From assembly GCA_007844125.1 (NCBI GenBank), contig CM017567.1:11946428-12010427 (forward strand): a DNA stretch of 64,000 bases. The letters run 5' to 3'. The position numbers and the translations under genes are program-made. Under the pieces are notes generated by a model. That model was not told the origin of the DNA, did not search any database, and saw only the letters and a list, made by a program, of their open reading frames with translations. Source of the DNA: Sinonovacula constricta (Eukaryota > Mollusca > Bivalvia > Cardiida > Solecurtidae). The stretch's first letter is position 1; the number at the start of each line of letters is the position of its first letter. Below are positions 49,080 to 62,537 of the stretch, in pieces.

Positions 49080-49670
49080 AGGAACACACGCCACACATCT
49101 TTGACGAGCGTCTGAATCGATCGGATGAAAGGATCATACGCCTAAGGATTTCGGCTCTTCGCCAAACCGGGCGGTGGTTATTAGGGAAGTACGTCACGTT
49201 AGACGAATAAGTCGACTTTGTCAGGGCCCAAAAGCTCATCAGTGCAGCTGACAATGTCAAACTGTCTGAGCGCCAGCGGACGGCCATGATGGAGATATGC
49301 CATTTCCTAAAAGCCCCTGTCCCGGCAAGGTTCTCCATCACACCCTGCGAATCCCCGGCCAGACTGTTGCATTGGAAGGTGTTGACCCTTGCTTTCCGCC
49401 AGTCTTGCCGCCGATGAACGCCAGGACTGGAAGAAAATGTACGGTCTGCCAGAAGACGTAGCAGTTGTCGGGGAAGAAGAAGGAAGTACACAGGAGTTAC
49501 TCGGAAGCATTTGATGCCCACTTCCATCTGGACAGGATCACCAGAGATCTGGAACTTCCCAGAGAAATCTCCTTGGATGATGTCATCAAAGCGGATCCAG
49601 TAGATGAGCCCCAACGCGTCACTATCACCGGTGTTGTGGCCATTTACTGTGATCCGCTTGGATGACATCA
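49080..49670 (+). pseudogene. Remnant of an uncharacterised protein with a TatD-like N-terminal metal-site motif
   Basis: From 49,085 one frame is open to 49,430 apart from a TAA at 49,208. It contains IFDERLNRSDERIIRLR and ERQRTAMMEICHFL, with the character of a real, conserved helical protein. A frameshift near 49,440 leads to a frame ending at 49,665 with FDAHFHLDRI; HFH is at 49,519-49,527. An HxH placed just after a short strand is the first metal-binding motif of TatD-type hydrolases, and 'DAHFHLDR' fits well. A GVVAIYCDPL stretch follows, then the frame ends, so the rest of the fold is absent. It abuts the Gypsy RT fragment directly. A minus-strand frame of similar length overlaps it and is read as a shadow. 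The TatD assignment is an inference from one motif. Confidence 0.5.
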
Positions 49671-51319
49671 TTCAAGGAGCTTTCTTAAGGCAGTCCAGGA
49701 ACCAATTGACCCTCTGCTGCGGGACCAGTCTACTATCTAATACTTACATCCGGGATCCCTCTTCCGGTTCCTTGTTCGAGACGTCACAACACTCCCCCCA
49801 ACTTTATCGAAAAGGGCCTGGGCGGGGGCGGGGGTGGGGGTGGCGGGAGGGAGCGGAGGGGGCGAGCGGAGGGGACCTGAAAATGCATTGAACTTAAAGC
49901 GCAGTTACCTGATGTGACTAGGATCCCAGTTCTGGATTCATCCCTTCCAGTCCAGGTTCAGAAAAGATATTACCTTGCTGTTAGCTCACCGTTGTCTGGT
50001 GTGTATGGACGGCGGCTATTGCTGTAGGTTGGACCTTTTGTGAGTGTACATAGAACTTCTGAAGTGTCAAACATGGGGAGGACAGTAAGCTTCATCCAAA
50101 ATCTGAAAGTGCGCATAAAAAGAACACGATAGTCAGTATTATGTTCTCAGTGCCTAAGTGAAAATATTCTCCAGTCAATATCCCTTTATATTAATTGGCT
50201 CGACAAATCAAAACACTTTATATTCAAAGGTTATGCGATATTAACAAATATCTGATATAGATTCACAATACGTTAATAACTGAAAGGGTTTTAGTCACCT
50301 TATTTGCTTCATTCATTAATTCTAAAGCTCAACATAGCATTCTCTTTCATAACAGGAAAATATAAATAATAAGTTTACTATGTATTTCCCACTTAAACTA
50401 AGATTACTTGTCATTTATTTCTGAAATGTCTTCAAATGGCAAAATTCATTGATAGAACACCATTGTTTTAAGGATTTATCCAACTGCAGTCATTTTCAAG
50501 CCAAAGGTTCAGACGAAGATTCCTCCGGAAATGTAGCTTAAAGGTAAGACGCCACTAAATAAGTTTGTTCTATATTCTATAGTGAATCGCGAAAAGATGG
50601 AAACAAATTGCAACATGACCAAGTTATGATGGGCCCCCATAATCATATGTAGGTGAAACGAGCTGTTTATTGTCTATCAGAAAGACTCAGAAATAAGGCA
50701 ACTTTTGCATCTTGTAAGAAGGTTCAGCTTCATAGACTGCGCATACGGCCAAATTGCCAGTCGGTAACCGCCAAATTTCAATGAAATATGTACTTCCTGT
50801 AAAAGTGGATCAATCCATTATTGTGCATTGGGGTTAAAGACTTTTGATTTCTTTTAATTCTACATAGCTTCCTTGTGACACCAAAAGATTGAGATTATCT
50901 TCAAAATAGGAAATTCAATGCCAAGACATAGCAACAGACTGTTACTAAAGAGAAAAAGTCCATATCACACATTCTACTTCCGGTCGGTATTTAGTGTAAC
51001 CACCCCTTTAAGGCCCAGTCATCAGGTAATATCAGGAGAAAGTTTTCAGTCCGAATCGCCGATGATTTCCCCAGCGGGTACTAATCATAACCTTTAAGGC
51101 ACGGGTGAGAATGCAAATATATCTTATAAAACAAACTTGGATATTAAAGGACCTAGTAATTTGCCCAGTTGTTACAGCTCGGCATTTAGTGCATATCGAT
51201 TAGCAATTATTGTTTGTACGAGTTGTCAAATCCTGCAAATAGCCGTTGAATTGTGAATAGTGGTTGTATATTCGTTATGATTAAAGCCTACTCCGTTTGT
51301 AGTTTTGTGACTTAAATAC
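49671..51319. other. Spacer with one G-rich tract
   Basis: Positions 49,817-49,876 are strongly G-rich (gcgggggcgggggtgggggt) and could form G-quadruplexes. The remainder holds no recognised gene or RNA. Confidence 0.5.
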
Positions 51320-54302
51320 ATGCAGTGGGCTACCCTCTTACCAATTTTGGCAACCTCGAACATGAATTACCCTCTTAACCATTTTGGCAACCTCGAACAT
51401 GGACTACCCTATTAACGATTTTGGAAACCTCGAACATGGACTACCCTATTAACGATTTTGGAAACCTCGAACATAGGTTCTCCTCTTACTGATTTTGGCT
51501 ACCTCGAACATGAATTACCCTCTTAACGATTTTGGCAATCTCAAATATGGACTACCCTGTTACCGAATTTGGCAACCTCGAACATGAATTACCCTCTTAA
51601 CGATTTTGGCAACCTCGAAGATGGGCTACCCTCTTACCGAATTTGGCAACCTCGAACATGAATTACCCTGTTAACGATTTTGGCAACCTCGAATATGGAC
51701 TACCCTCTGTCTGATTTTGGCAACCTCGAACATGAATTACCCTCTTAACGATTTTGGCAATCTCGAATATGGACTACCCTCTTACCGAATTTGGCAACCT
51801 CGAACATGAATTACCCTCTTAAAGATTTTGGCAACCTCGAACATGAATTACCCTCTTAAAGATTTTGGCAACCTCGAACAAGGGCTACCCTCAACACCAA
51901 ATTTAGCAGCCTCGAACATGGGCTAGCCTTTTATTGATTTTGGCATCCGCGAACATAGGTTAGTCTGTTACCGAATTTGGCAACCTCGAATATAGATTAG
52001 GCTCTTTCCGATTTTGGCAACCTCGAACATGGAATACCCTATTAACGATTTTGGCAACCTAGAACAAGGGTTCTCCTCTTACCGATTTTGGTAACTTCGA
52101 ACATGAATAACCAACTTAACGATTTTGGTAACCTCGAACATAAATTACCTTTTCAACTATTTTGGCAACCTCAAACATGGGTTAGCCTCTTACTGATTTT
52201 GGCAACCTCGAACATGGGTTAGCCTTTTATCCATTTTGGCATCCTCGAACATGGGCTACCCTCTTACCGATATTGTCAACCTCGAACGTAGGTTACCCTC
52301 TTAGCGAATTAGGCAACATTAAACATAGGTTACTCTGTTATCGAATTTGGTAACCTCGAACATACATTAGCCTCTTGCCAATTTTGGCAACCTCGAACAT
52401 AGGTTAGTCTCTTACCGATATTGTCAACCTCGAACATAGGTTAGGCTCTTACCGACATTGGCAACTTCGAACATAGGTTAGTCTCTTACCGACATTGGCA
52501 ACCTCGAACATAGGTTAGGCTCTTACCGACATTGGCAACCTCGAACATAGGTTAGGCTCTTACCGACATTGGTAACCTCGAACATAGGTTAGTCTCTTAG
52601 CGACAAACTCGAACATAGGTTAGGCTCTTACCTATTTGGCAACCTCGATCATAGGTTAGACTCTTACCGACATTGGCAACCTCGAACATAGGTTAGTCTC
52701 TTACCGACATTGTCAACCTCGAACATAGGTTAGGCTCTTACCGACATTGGCAACCTCGAACATAGGTTAGTCTCTTACCGACATTGTCAACCTCGAACAT
52801 AGGTTAGGCTCTTACCGACATTGTCAACCTCGAACATAGGTTAGTCTCTTAGCGACAGTGGCAACCTCGAACATAGGTTAGTCTCTTAGCGACATTGGCA
52901 AACTCGAACATAGGTTAGGCTCTTACCTATTTGGCAACCTCGATCATAGGTTAGACTCTTACCGACATTGGCAACCTCGAACATAGGTTAGGCTCTTACC
53001 GACATTGGTAACCTCGAACATAGGTTAGTCTCTTAGCGACATTGGCAACCTCGAACATAGGTTAGTCTCTTAGCGACATTGGCAAACTCGAACATAGGTT
53101 AGGCTCTTACCTATTTGGCAACCTCGATCATAGGTTAGACTCTTACCGACATTGGCAACCTCGAACATAGGTTAGGCTCTTACCGACATTGGTAACCTCG
53201 AACATAGGTTAGGCTCTTACCGACATTGGCAACCTCGAACATAGGTTAGTCTCTTACCGACATTGGCAACCTCGAACATAGGTTAGGCTCTTACCGACAT
53301 TGGCAACCTCGAACATAGGTTAGGCTCTTACCGACATTGGCAACCTCGAACATAGGTTAGGCTCTTAGCGACATTGGCAACCTCTAACATAGGTTAGGCT
53401 CTTACCGACATTGGCAACCTCGAACATAGGTTAGTCTTTTACCGACATTGGCAACCTCGAACATAGGTTAGGCTCTTACCGACATTGGCAACCTCGAACA
53501 TAGGTTAGGCTCTTACCGACATTGGCAACCTCGAACATAGGTTAGGCTCTTACCGACATTGGCAACCTCGAACATAGGTTAGGCTCTTACCGACATTGGC
53601 AACCTCGAACATAGGTTAGGCTCTTACCGACATTGGCAACCTTGAACATAGGTTAGGCTCTTACCGACATTGGCAACCTCGAACATAGGTTAGGCTCTTA
53701 CCGACATTGGCAACCTCGAACATAGGTTAGGCTCTTACCGACATTGGCAACCTTGAACATAGGTTAGGCTCTTACCGACATTGGCAACCTTGAACAGAGG
53801 TTACGCTCTTACCGACATTGGCAACCTTGAACATAGGTTAGGCTCTTACCGACATTGGCAACCTTGAACAGAGGTTAGGCTCTTACCGACATTGGCAACC
53901 TTGAACAGAGGTTAGGCTCTTACCGACATTGGCAACCTTGAACATAGGTTAGGCTCTTACCGACATTGGCAACCTTGAACAGAGGTTAGGCTCTTACCGA
54001 CATTGGCAACCTTGAACATAGGTTAGGCTCTTACCGACATTGGCAACCTCGAACATAGGTTAGGCTCTTACCGACATTGGCAACCTTGAACAGAGGTTAG
54101 GCTCTTACCGACATTGGCAACCTCGAACAGAGGTTAGGCTCTTACCGACATTGGCAACCTCGAACAGAGGTTAGGCTCTTACCGACATTGGCAACCTCGA
54201 ACAGAGGTTAGGCTCTTACCGACATTGGTAACCTCGAACAGAGGTTAGGCTCTTACCGTTTTGGCGACATCGAATATCGGGTAGCACCTTACCTTGAACA
54301 TA
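51320..54302. repeat. 37-bp minisatellite array, about 80 units
   Basis: The unit is ggcaacctcgaacataggtt, aggctcttaccgacatt. Three zones are visible. 51.3-52.3 kb is heterogeneous (gaattaccctcttaacgatttt, gggctaccc). 52.4-53.7 kb is homogeneous. 53.7-54.2 kb is enriched in cagaggttagg and accttgaac variants. A 36-bp variant with cttacctatttggc and ctcgatcatagg recurs near 52,630, 52,930 and 53,115; the latter two lie 184 bp apart within matching neighbours, implying block duplication of five units. No spacers are present. Confidence 0.96.
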
Positions 54303-54489
54303 ATGTTTCAAATAATTGCAGGATAGCTGTATGTCATTTAGATGATGTAAATTACAACAAGAATCGTGTTTAAAAGCCAACTGTTCCAACATATTTTCAG
54401 CTCATCTAAGTCAAAGAGGTCATATTGATGTTTTATTTTCCTTCGATATCCTTCGTTGTCGTCGGTGACCTTATGTACTTTATTGTTGA

Positions 54490-55027
54490 AATGTGATACC
54501 CGAAAGTTTGCCTATATCAAACACATGTATCAATATCTTACCACTGCTTCGGGGAATTTGAACAAAATTTCTGATAAACTCTTATTTTTGTCTATGTAAA
54601 GACGGTTTTCGACATGACTTATATTGTTATACAGTACAAATCGCCAAACAACCCCACTAAAAGTTCATTCTTTCCAAATATATAAATAAGCGCGATAGTG
54701 ATCTCTACGAAAATAGATATCGGGATTACCCGAATGGGGATAGAATTTGATCTCAAAAATAAGTTGTCACGTGGTTTTCTTTGTTTAAAACTAGCTAGCT
54801 ATCTCTGCAGCATGGCTCAATAGGAAATGTGGCATCAATTAATGTCTGCATTGACGGAGGGGGTGGGGGTGGGGGCGGGGGGTGGTGGGTGGAGGGATTT
54901 TGTGCTTCACTGTTCATACAGATCAAGGGCATCAATGAAAAGTATTTTGCAGGACATTTTCATGTAACAATGACTTATTTTGTTATTTCAGAAAAAAACT
55001 CGACCCAAACTATTGGATACCACCAAT
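54490..55027 (+). mobile_element. MITE-like element, family M, full-length copy with G-rich insert
   Basis: It begins tgtgatacccgaaagtttgc and ends ccaaactattggataccacc, inverted counterparts of each other at most positions. The interior matches the 58.1-kb copy: aaatagatatcgg, ataagttgtcacgtggtttt, tttaaaactagct, atctctgcagc, gcaggacattttcatgtaac. A G-rich tract (ggagggggtgggggtggggg and on, about 54,857-54,897) has expanded inside it. ATTAAG follows the right end, compatible with TTAA targeting. Confidence 0.75.
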
Positions 55028-58000
55028 TAAGTATGGAGTCTATTAAATGATTTTTTTTTATTTTAGATCATTTAGACAATCATAAAACAATATTTTAAAG
55101 ACGACGAAAGACAAACAGTTAAACCTAAGTAAGCAGGACTTACTTTTTTTGCGCCACAAATTGTTTTTTGTTCTGAAAACATACGCATGGCTTATTGAAG
55201 AGAAAATGTCGGAAAATTCCCTCCCTTTTCTATCACGGTGCTTATGCGTGTATTGCTTTTTCAAGATTTTAATATACCCGACCTATTTACAGATATATGG
55301 GCATATACTACAAATGAAAGGATAAATTATTTACATTTCTGGTTTCAGAGTGGGCTACTAGCTCAATTATGAATAAAAGCTGGCATCTAGTTAAAGGAAA
55401 AGGAACGTCTTATGACAACGAACAATTGGCACAAGACGAAAATATAACAATGAAACAATGAAACTTTCGTTTCGCACAAAGTGTGTAACGTTAGGGCTGA
55501 GAACAGGTTATCGTATCAATACACATACCGGTATGCAGTATTCGGATATAAAGATCGTATTGGTCTTATCAGTATTGAACATATATCGGAAGAAAGAACC
55601 TTTTTACAAATTTCTCATTTATATTTCATCGAAATCGTGAAATATTCCGGCCATTTTGTGTGGCAATTATCGGAATTTACCGGAATTTAAAATGATTAGC
55701 AATCGCAATATCATATCCTGGTTTCCCTAAATGCTATATTAACCGAATGTTCCGAACGCGGATTAACATTTTGTGCGCTTCAGTTGTCATCGATTCAATG
55801 ACGTCAACAGATCGTCTGCAACATGCCACCGCCGATAAGCACAGTATTTCAGTAATTGTAAAGAAACCCCGACAGAACGAGATCACGCATTGATTCTGTG
55901 ACCTTAAAACCCCTGCTCCTTCACTTACCAGTAATACCCACTAAAGTGTCCCGATCTCCCAATCAAGATAGATTCCTAGTTGTCAAAATAAGTGCCTCAG
56001 CCAATATATATGCAGCATAGATGGTAGTGAAACTGGTAGCAGAAGCATTCATTTATGCATAGATTGTCACCGCCAAGTTTCCTTGAATAAATATATGTAC
56101 AGTTTTGCACTTACTGTTTTTATTGACACAATCCTTGTTTAAATGACACTCTACTTGCGGTTTTGATTAATCAATAGTTCAAAACACGTATCATCCGGAA
56201 CATCGCTGTCCGAATATATGTACACTTTTCGGCGATTTTTATGACTGGCTTTTTCCAGATAACTGGAAACAATAACGGCCATTACATTTTTGTGCTTAGT
56301 TTCAAATCTGTTTGCATAAATCGTTTTATTAAAGTATTTTTTATTTTATATTAACGGCAAAGATATTATCTTAAAAGTACATTGTTTTGTATTGCTTGTA
56401 ATGACTTGCTCATTAGTATTTTTTGACAGAAATGTAAAAATTGAAAGTTTTACATTTTTTACCAAAACATTTAGTGAAAGAACACATGGTAATATAAGAT
56501 ATATTTTAATTATAATTTATATTTTTATTAAATACGAAATAAATACAAGCAAACCATTGAGTTTATGCAACCAGATTTGAAACTAAGCAAACCAGTGATG
56601 GCCCTTATTTGTCCATTTATCTGAAAAAGAGCCAACTACATTTTGAGTAAGATTTTGGAAGATCTACACTCAATATAAATTTAATGTACATATTTGTAAA
56701 TGGTGTGCTCTGTACTGTAAATGATCAAACTACTAACAATAGAGCATTATTTTCTTTGATTTAGCGAGACCTTCTGATTTTCTGAACCATACGTTGGTGT
56801 TCCAACAGCAGTTATATTGTAGTATTAAATATTTATTAGAATAGTACTTTGCAGTAGATCTACTATTTAAGTATATGTTATACTGATTTGTAAACATACT
56901 GGTTCACAGTAATAGACAAACAGTCAGTAATATCACCGTTTATCTTAAGCAGCCAATTATATGCTGTCCCCTTGGGTGGCTGCTAAATACAAGTTTGACT
57001 GTAGTTGTATTTGTATTATTTTCTTCATACACTGTCAACATTTCATATACAGCGCACACATGCGAAGCTACAACTTATTTTTTGCTTAAATAAAATGTAA
57101 TTTAAAAACCTTCTTTATAGCATTTATTCTTGTGTCAAAAACCTTGGGTCTCTGCATTGATGTGTTTACCTAACGCCTATAAAGATATCATATAATATAT
57201 CGGATATCAATCATATTGTATCAATACGAATATCCTATCAATCTCGTTGATTGATACTCAGCCATGGATAACGTACCATTTTTTCAAAGAGTTCGTTCTA
57301 TGTAGGTTAAGTATACCTATGTTCACAATTGTTATCACTTTGTGAAATATTTATTACATTGTGCAGTGCAAACGTTTGATCCGATACAGTATTTAAAAGC
57401 CATTTGGTAGGAGATTTCTCAGCTTTTTATATCACAGCACTCATCGTGAGTTTTTTTATGTTAATTTATTAGATGTCCGACCTACATCTTATGAATTTAT
57501 TGTGTACTACTCTGCTGTTGAACGCCCTTTGATGATTTCTATAGCTTCTTTTCGCTTGAGAACTTTTACGTATATTAGGTTTGGAAAAATCAATAAACGG
57601 AGGTACAAACATACAAAGAATGTATATTCATATATAAAAACATATCGACTTGGCCATGAGTTGCCTATTTGCATGGTAAATAGAACCATGCGACCCGCAC
57701 TTCATACGTATTTAGGTTAATGCGTCAGTATCGAGCCAATAAGTGTATTGTTTACGACGGCCGTACACGCATGTATACTACTGCTTACGCAGTTCGGAGT
57801 TTTAGGTTATTGGACTTGGAGGAGTTGAAAAGTTTAAACGCGTCGCGACGCATTCCTAAAACACACAATCCTTTTAAGGACAATCATTTTACAAAGTATA
57901 GTGATGAAAGATAAATAGTTTATTCAATATTCATTTTAATATATAAAGTGCTTTTTGGAACATAATTTAAATAATGCATACTCTGTCCGATTTGTTTAGA

Positions 58001-58095
58001 TTGTCTTAAACATCGGAGTGACATAGGTACAAGTAACATTTGACCGTTCAACTTTGACTAGTTATCCGAGATGTAGAATTCAAATACACAACTGT
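55028..58095. other. 3-kb AT-rich spacer, no gene seen
   Basis: Short open frames (for example 57,502-57,720 and 57,720-57,914 on the plus strand) have no recognised domain. No RNA gene or tandem structure was recognised. Confidence 0.45.
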
Positions 58096-58099
58096 TTAA

Positions 58100-58525
58100 T
58101 GTGGTATCCGAGAGTTTGCCTTAATTAAATGCATGAACAAAGTTTTTTTCCATTGTTTTGAACACTACCTACACTGTTAGAGGCATATATTGCGAAAAGA
58201 ATTACTCATAATGTTCCTACTTTTTTGTATCTATAAATACACAGTATTGTGATCTCTGCTAAAATAGATATCGACGTCAGAGCGGATGACGATATATTGA
58301 TCACAAAAGTAAGTTGTCACGTTGTTTTTCTTTGTTTAAAAATAGCTATCTCTGCAGCGTATCTCAGATGGGAAATACCTGTTTGCAAGGGCGATTATGA
58401 AGTTATGCATAACTGTTCACACAGATCTCAGGCACCAATTAACAGCATTTTGCAGGAACTTTCCAGGTAACAATTACTTATTTGAGAAAAATATCCTTGG
58501 TCCAAACAGTCGTATACCACCTTTT
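58100..58525 (+). mobile_element. MITE-like element, family M, full-length copy
   Basis: It begins tgtggtatccgagagtttgc directly after ttTTAA and ends ccaaacagtcgtataccacc. Internal landmarks aaaatagatatcgacg, aagttgtcacgttg, atctctgcagc, actgttcacacagatc and gcattttgcaggaact align with the other copies. The open frame at 58,249-58,470 lies inside it and is not a gene. Confidence 0.78.
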
Positions 58526-61500
58526 ACACTTTGATCGGATGACCTGACCGCTGATCCAAAGCACAACACAGATTATCATGACACAAGAAATTATTGTCTT
58601 AATAGATCATGGAAGTTAATTAAATATCATCCACGCCTGTTGCTGTGCAAAACAATACAATTAGAAGTCTTTACTGGCGTGTGGATTGTCAAAGAAGGAA
58701 GTAGTCAACTGTTGTTTATTGATGCCTTGAGTACTTAAAATTATGGTTAACATTATTCAGCATAGCAAATGCATTTTGTTTAGCCATACCGGACGCTACG
58801 TAATTGTTTATTGTGGGTTTAAATCACATCGCAGCGACAGTGCTGCATGAAGGACAAACACATATTTAAAAGAATGTTTCAGTTGGGGCAGACAGGTCGA
58901 AGAAACTTTACCATTTTTTACGATAGTATATTGTAAGTCATTGAAAATTCCTCACTATAAATTATGCTGGAGTCCAACCATTCATACATCATCACCCTGG
59001 TACCTAAACCATTTTTTTGTGTCAGAAGTGGGATCCATATTTTTAACTTGAATCCAGTGATACGAACACAGGGAAGTAGACATGGCTAATTTTGCTTTAG
59101 ACGGGAGTGAATATATCTCGATTGATGTTCACTTTTGAGATGTACTTAATCTGGGTTTTTTTCTCTAGTGTACGATGTATAAATACTTTTATTGAATTGA
59201 CGAATGCATCAGGAGTTGCGTCTTAGAAAGGCCGGGTATTGTAAGGTTCCAGGACTAGATTATTAAAACAAATGTTTTCTTTCATAGATGTTGATGTCTA
59301 CTCACCATTGAAGTGCAAATCAAGTTTAACAGCTGATTATTAGCATAAGAACAAGGATACAAACTGTTACTCTTGTTAGCTAGACAGAACACTCAATCTT
59401 ATACATGGGATTTAGCTAAACTGTTATTGACAAACAGTATCTATTCTTACTTCGAATGTCATTAGTTTCCGCGAATTTCATGTTTACATTATCATTATTT
59501 CTAGGTCAATAATCCTATATAATCGGGATCCATGTTGTAAGTTGTGTAGTCACTTTGTCCTAGAAATCACTTGTTTTGTAAAGATATTTTATATAGAATA
59601 TTCTGACAGGGTAGCAGAAAGTTTACTCTGTGCGATCTGTGTAAGTCTCCCTGATATAGGAGATGCGTAGTTCTGAGAACCCGAAATTATGACTATCTGG
59701 TAGAAAATGTTTTTTAATATTTGTAATCTTTATTTATGTGTTCATTTCATTGTTTAATACTACTTCCCACAGCACACAATATCTTTTGCACATGAATTTC
59801 TTGTGCGTTCTATTTTGCACACAATTTTCTTGTGAATGCACAAGATTTTTTTTTTCACTGAAATTTGCACATGGGAAAAGTTTGTTTTGCGGACTTTCTA
59901 AACCTGATAAAATACGGGTCCGAATTCGGAAAAGTGCGTTCTATTTTATTTACTTATTTTTATATTTATTTATGTTTGTGTGCTTGTAACTTTTAAATTA
60001 ACTTTGAAAATAAACAATAAGATATTGAGAAAGAAAAAAAAAACATACTGCGTTTGAGAAAAATACTATCTGAACAGCACTTATTTGTGTAATGTGAAGC
60101 TGCAGCACATGTGCACCTTCTGCTTGTACACTTTAGTTTAATATATTTTATATATACATTTTCTCGGGATTTATAGTATACTGAAAACTTTCAAAATAAA
60201 ATCCATAACATTTCAAATGTCCTAGTCACTTGTTCACTTATTGCTTTAACCTATTTACCTCTTCCACTTTGAACGTCAAATTTGATGTATCGCACCAACG
60301 ACTTTTCTTGAATTTTATTTGTTTTGCTAAATATTTATTTTATTCATGAGATAAGTGATACGTGAATTCAGCTCATAATTTTTTTAAAGTAGGAAATACA
60401 CAGGTAGCACGTCATTTTATATATTTTTCTGTTATTAGAGTAAATATCATATTTAGAGTTAGGGTCGAAGATCTAAGCAAATAAGATGACTTTTTGAACT
60501 CTGACAGTTGCAAATGTAAGGTGAATTCATATAAAATACGTTTCGCAGCATCTATATATTTGCGTTCTTATTAAAGAAATGTCCTGAAATTTATTGAATT
60601 CATAAACTTAGACGATTTTGCCCATTTTTTATTAATTAATAAATCAGTTATTTAGTTACACTTATATATCGTTGGTCGTTATTTAATATTCCTTGTAAAT
60701 TAAGATGTAATTTAGCCAATGATTCACCATCCTTGTGCCGTAACAGTATGAGCAGACAGATGAAAGAAACTTCACCAATTTTAACGATAGTTCCTCTATC
60801 AGTATGGGCTTTAACTAGCTACCTTCAGCTTCTGATGATGACAGTGTTGCCAGAAGACATCCCGTTTTGGCTAGTGAACCTAACCGTTTTGTACTTAATA
60901 CCTCACGCACAAGGGATATCAAGTCCATAGGGGAATCATAAAATTAAAAATCAATAAACTTCGTGATATCAGCAATATTTTTATAGATACAAAATGGCTA
61001 CATAATAAGCGACAGATAGTCGCACGATTTATGGCTCGAGTGTGTTGATTCCTGTCTCCTCTAGCAACAATATAAACATGGCTTTTGTTATTCACCCTTA
61101 TCAAGCCACGTGTAATCAATAAATATCGTTAAAGTTGAAGTTATTCGAAATCATTCACAGGCCTATTAAACTAAGTATAAGTAAATGCTATGCAATAAAT
61201 ACTGTAGATACTGATCAAGTGGGGAATGGCTGAAATGGATCTACGATATTTGCTTAAACCTGGTCAGTTTATGCTTGTTAGGCTAAGATGGAATAGAAGG
61301 CTAAGGAGGAGAAATAAAAGTCTAGGGAGGTCGCCAGTTGGGTCAAGGCGACGTTGACAAGTTCATTCACTTCATCAATCTTCCTAAAATGTGTATACTT
61401 CTTGACAATCATGTCACTTACATCTTGACATTTCTAGGTGGCCCTGTAAATTAGAAAGCAAAATTTAATAAAACTTTATTATAATTACAAAATGCACGTT

Positions 61501-61830
61501 TTATCTTCAACGCTAGTTCAAAATCTTAAACGCATGGCTACGGTTTACAGAAAAGTTTAACAAAATGTGAAAGTGTGAGTTTATACCTCACTACAAGCAA
61601 TCTTATACATTTACTTTCAGCTATTTTATGTCAAATATATTAGTTTTTCAAAGAGACATCCGGCTATCTGAAAGGAGAAACATACTGGGTAACACAGCCA
61701 GTTTAACCAATGTCAGAGGGAAGGATTCAGTCGTTCGCCTGGTCCGCAATTTGAACCCATGCGAAGAGATGCATAGGAGAGGCGTGAGGCAAAGGAATCT
61801 CCATTCCTCGGCAACTGGCGTATATGTTTC
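58526..61830. other. 3.3-kb AT-rich spacer with one short shared repeat
   Basis: Positions 58,888-58,925 (gcagacaggtcgaagaaact, then ttacgatag) and 60,754-60,793 (gcagacagatgaaagaaact, then ttaacgatag) match, so part of this is eroded interspersed repeat. No gene was recognised. A tttgaaccc word near 61,753 is too isolated to call a SINE. Confidence 0.45.
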
Positions 61831-62073
61831 TTGACAAATGGGATCATCAGTCTTTCGTTGAACGCGTTCTTCCAGTGTCTTTGGAATATCAACTTAAATC
61901 AGTCGTTTGCTTCTGCCAGCGTCTAAAGCTAGGAGGTCGTTTTAATCGATCGACATATGGGACTGTTACTTGCAACTTCGCACTCTTTCTAATAAAAAAT
62001 AAAAAGTTTTTATCGTTTTCTGCTCTAGCCGTCAGTCGATTTTCTTTCAAGCTGGTCCAGTCAATGAAGTCGC

Positions 62074-62460
62074 TTACTTTCTTAGGGCGAATGTTATGCT
62101 CTCCAAACTTTGCTTCTCGAGATCCGCAAATGCAAGATACCCAACTTTCCTTCTTGTTCGGCTGTTTGTCTCACGGTAAGACAGCATATGTCGTACCTTT
62201 GCATGGCCTGAAACCAAATGGCATGGTATCGATGCATGACTGTTGGCGCAATCTTGATTCCAGGACTCTTTCAAACGGTTGCATTATTTAGTCCAAAAGT
62301 TCCCTAATTCCGTGATAGTTACCACATTCCATGGATTCTCCTTTCTTTCTAATGACTAGAACAGAGACGTGGTGTAACCAGTCATTTGTGATGAGGCCAC
62401 CTCATCTAGAATGCTGTTTCACAGTTCTATCAGCCATTCTATGCCTTGAGACATGTTAAT
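62074..62460 (-). pseudogene. Non-LTR retrotransposon (RTE-like) reverse transcriptase remnant
   Basis: Read on the minus strand. 62,460-62,420 gives NMSQGIEWLIEL. After a shift, 62,386 onward gives WLHHVSVLVIRKKGESMECG and NYHGI, the RT 'KKG...C.NYRGI' motif, then a stop. Next comes FERVLESRLRQQ and MPFGFRPCKGTT (62,278-62,190), then after another shift KVGYLAFADLEK (about 62,150-62,113), corresponding to RT motif A with its catalytic Asp. The order and spacing match the fingers/palm of RTE-type LINE polymerases. The endonuclease, YxDD box and 3' end are absent, and there are at least two frameshifts and two stops. It lies about 80 bp left of the terminal 50-bp array. An overlapping 155-codon plus-strand frame is a shadow. 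Confidence 0.8.
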
Positions 62461-62537
62461 TAAAGAGCTAAGTGGTGAAGCTCGTTGACCCTTGGGCTTT
62501 GCTATGCCTGCTCTTTTAATACAGATGTAATGAGCTT

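Noticed and set aside
49078..49671. 197-codon minus-strand open frame
   Set aside because: It overlaps the plus-strand region carrying recognisable protein motifs (ERQRTAMMEICHFL, DAHFHLDR). The minus-strand product has no recognisable character.
61824..62291. 155-codon plus-strand open frame
   Set aside because: Its right half lies antisense to clear reverse transcriptase motifs on the minus strand. The left half has no recognisable domain.
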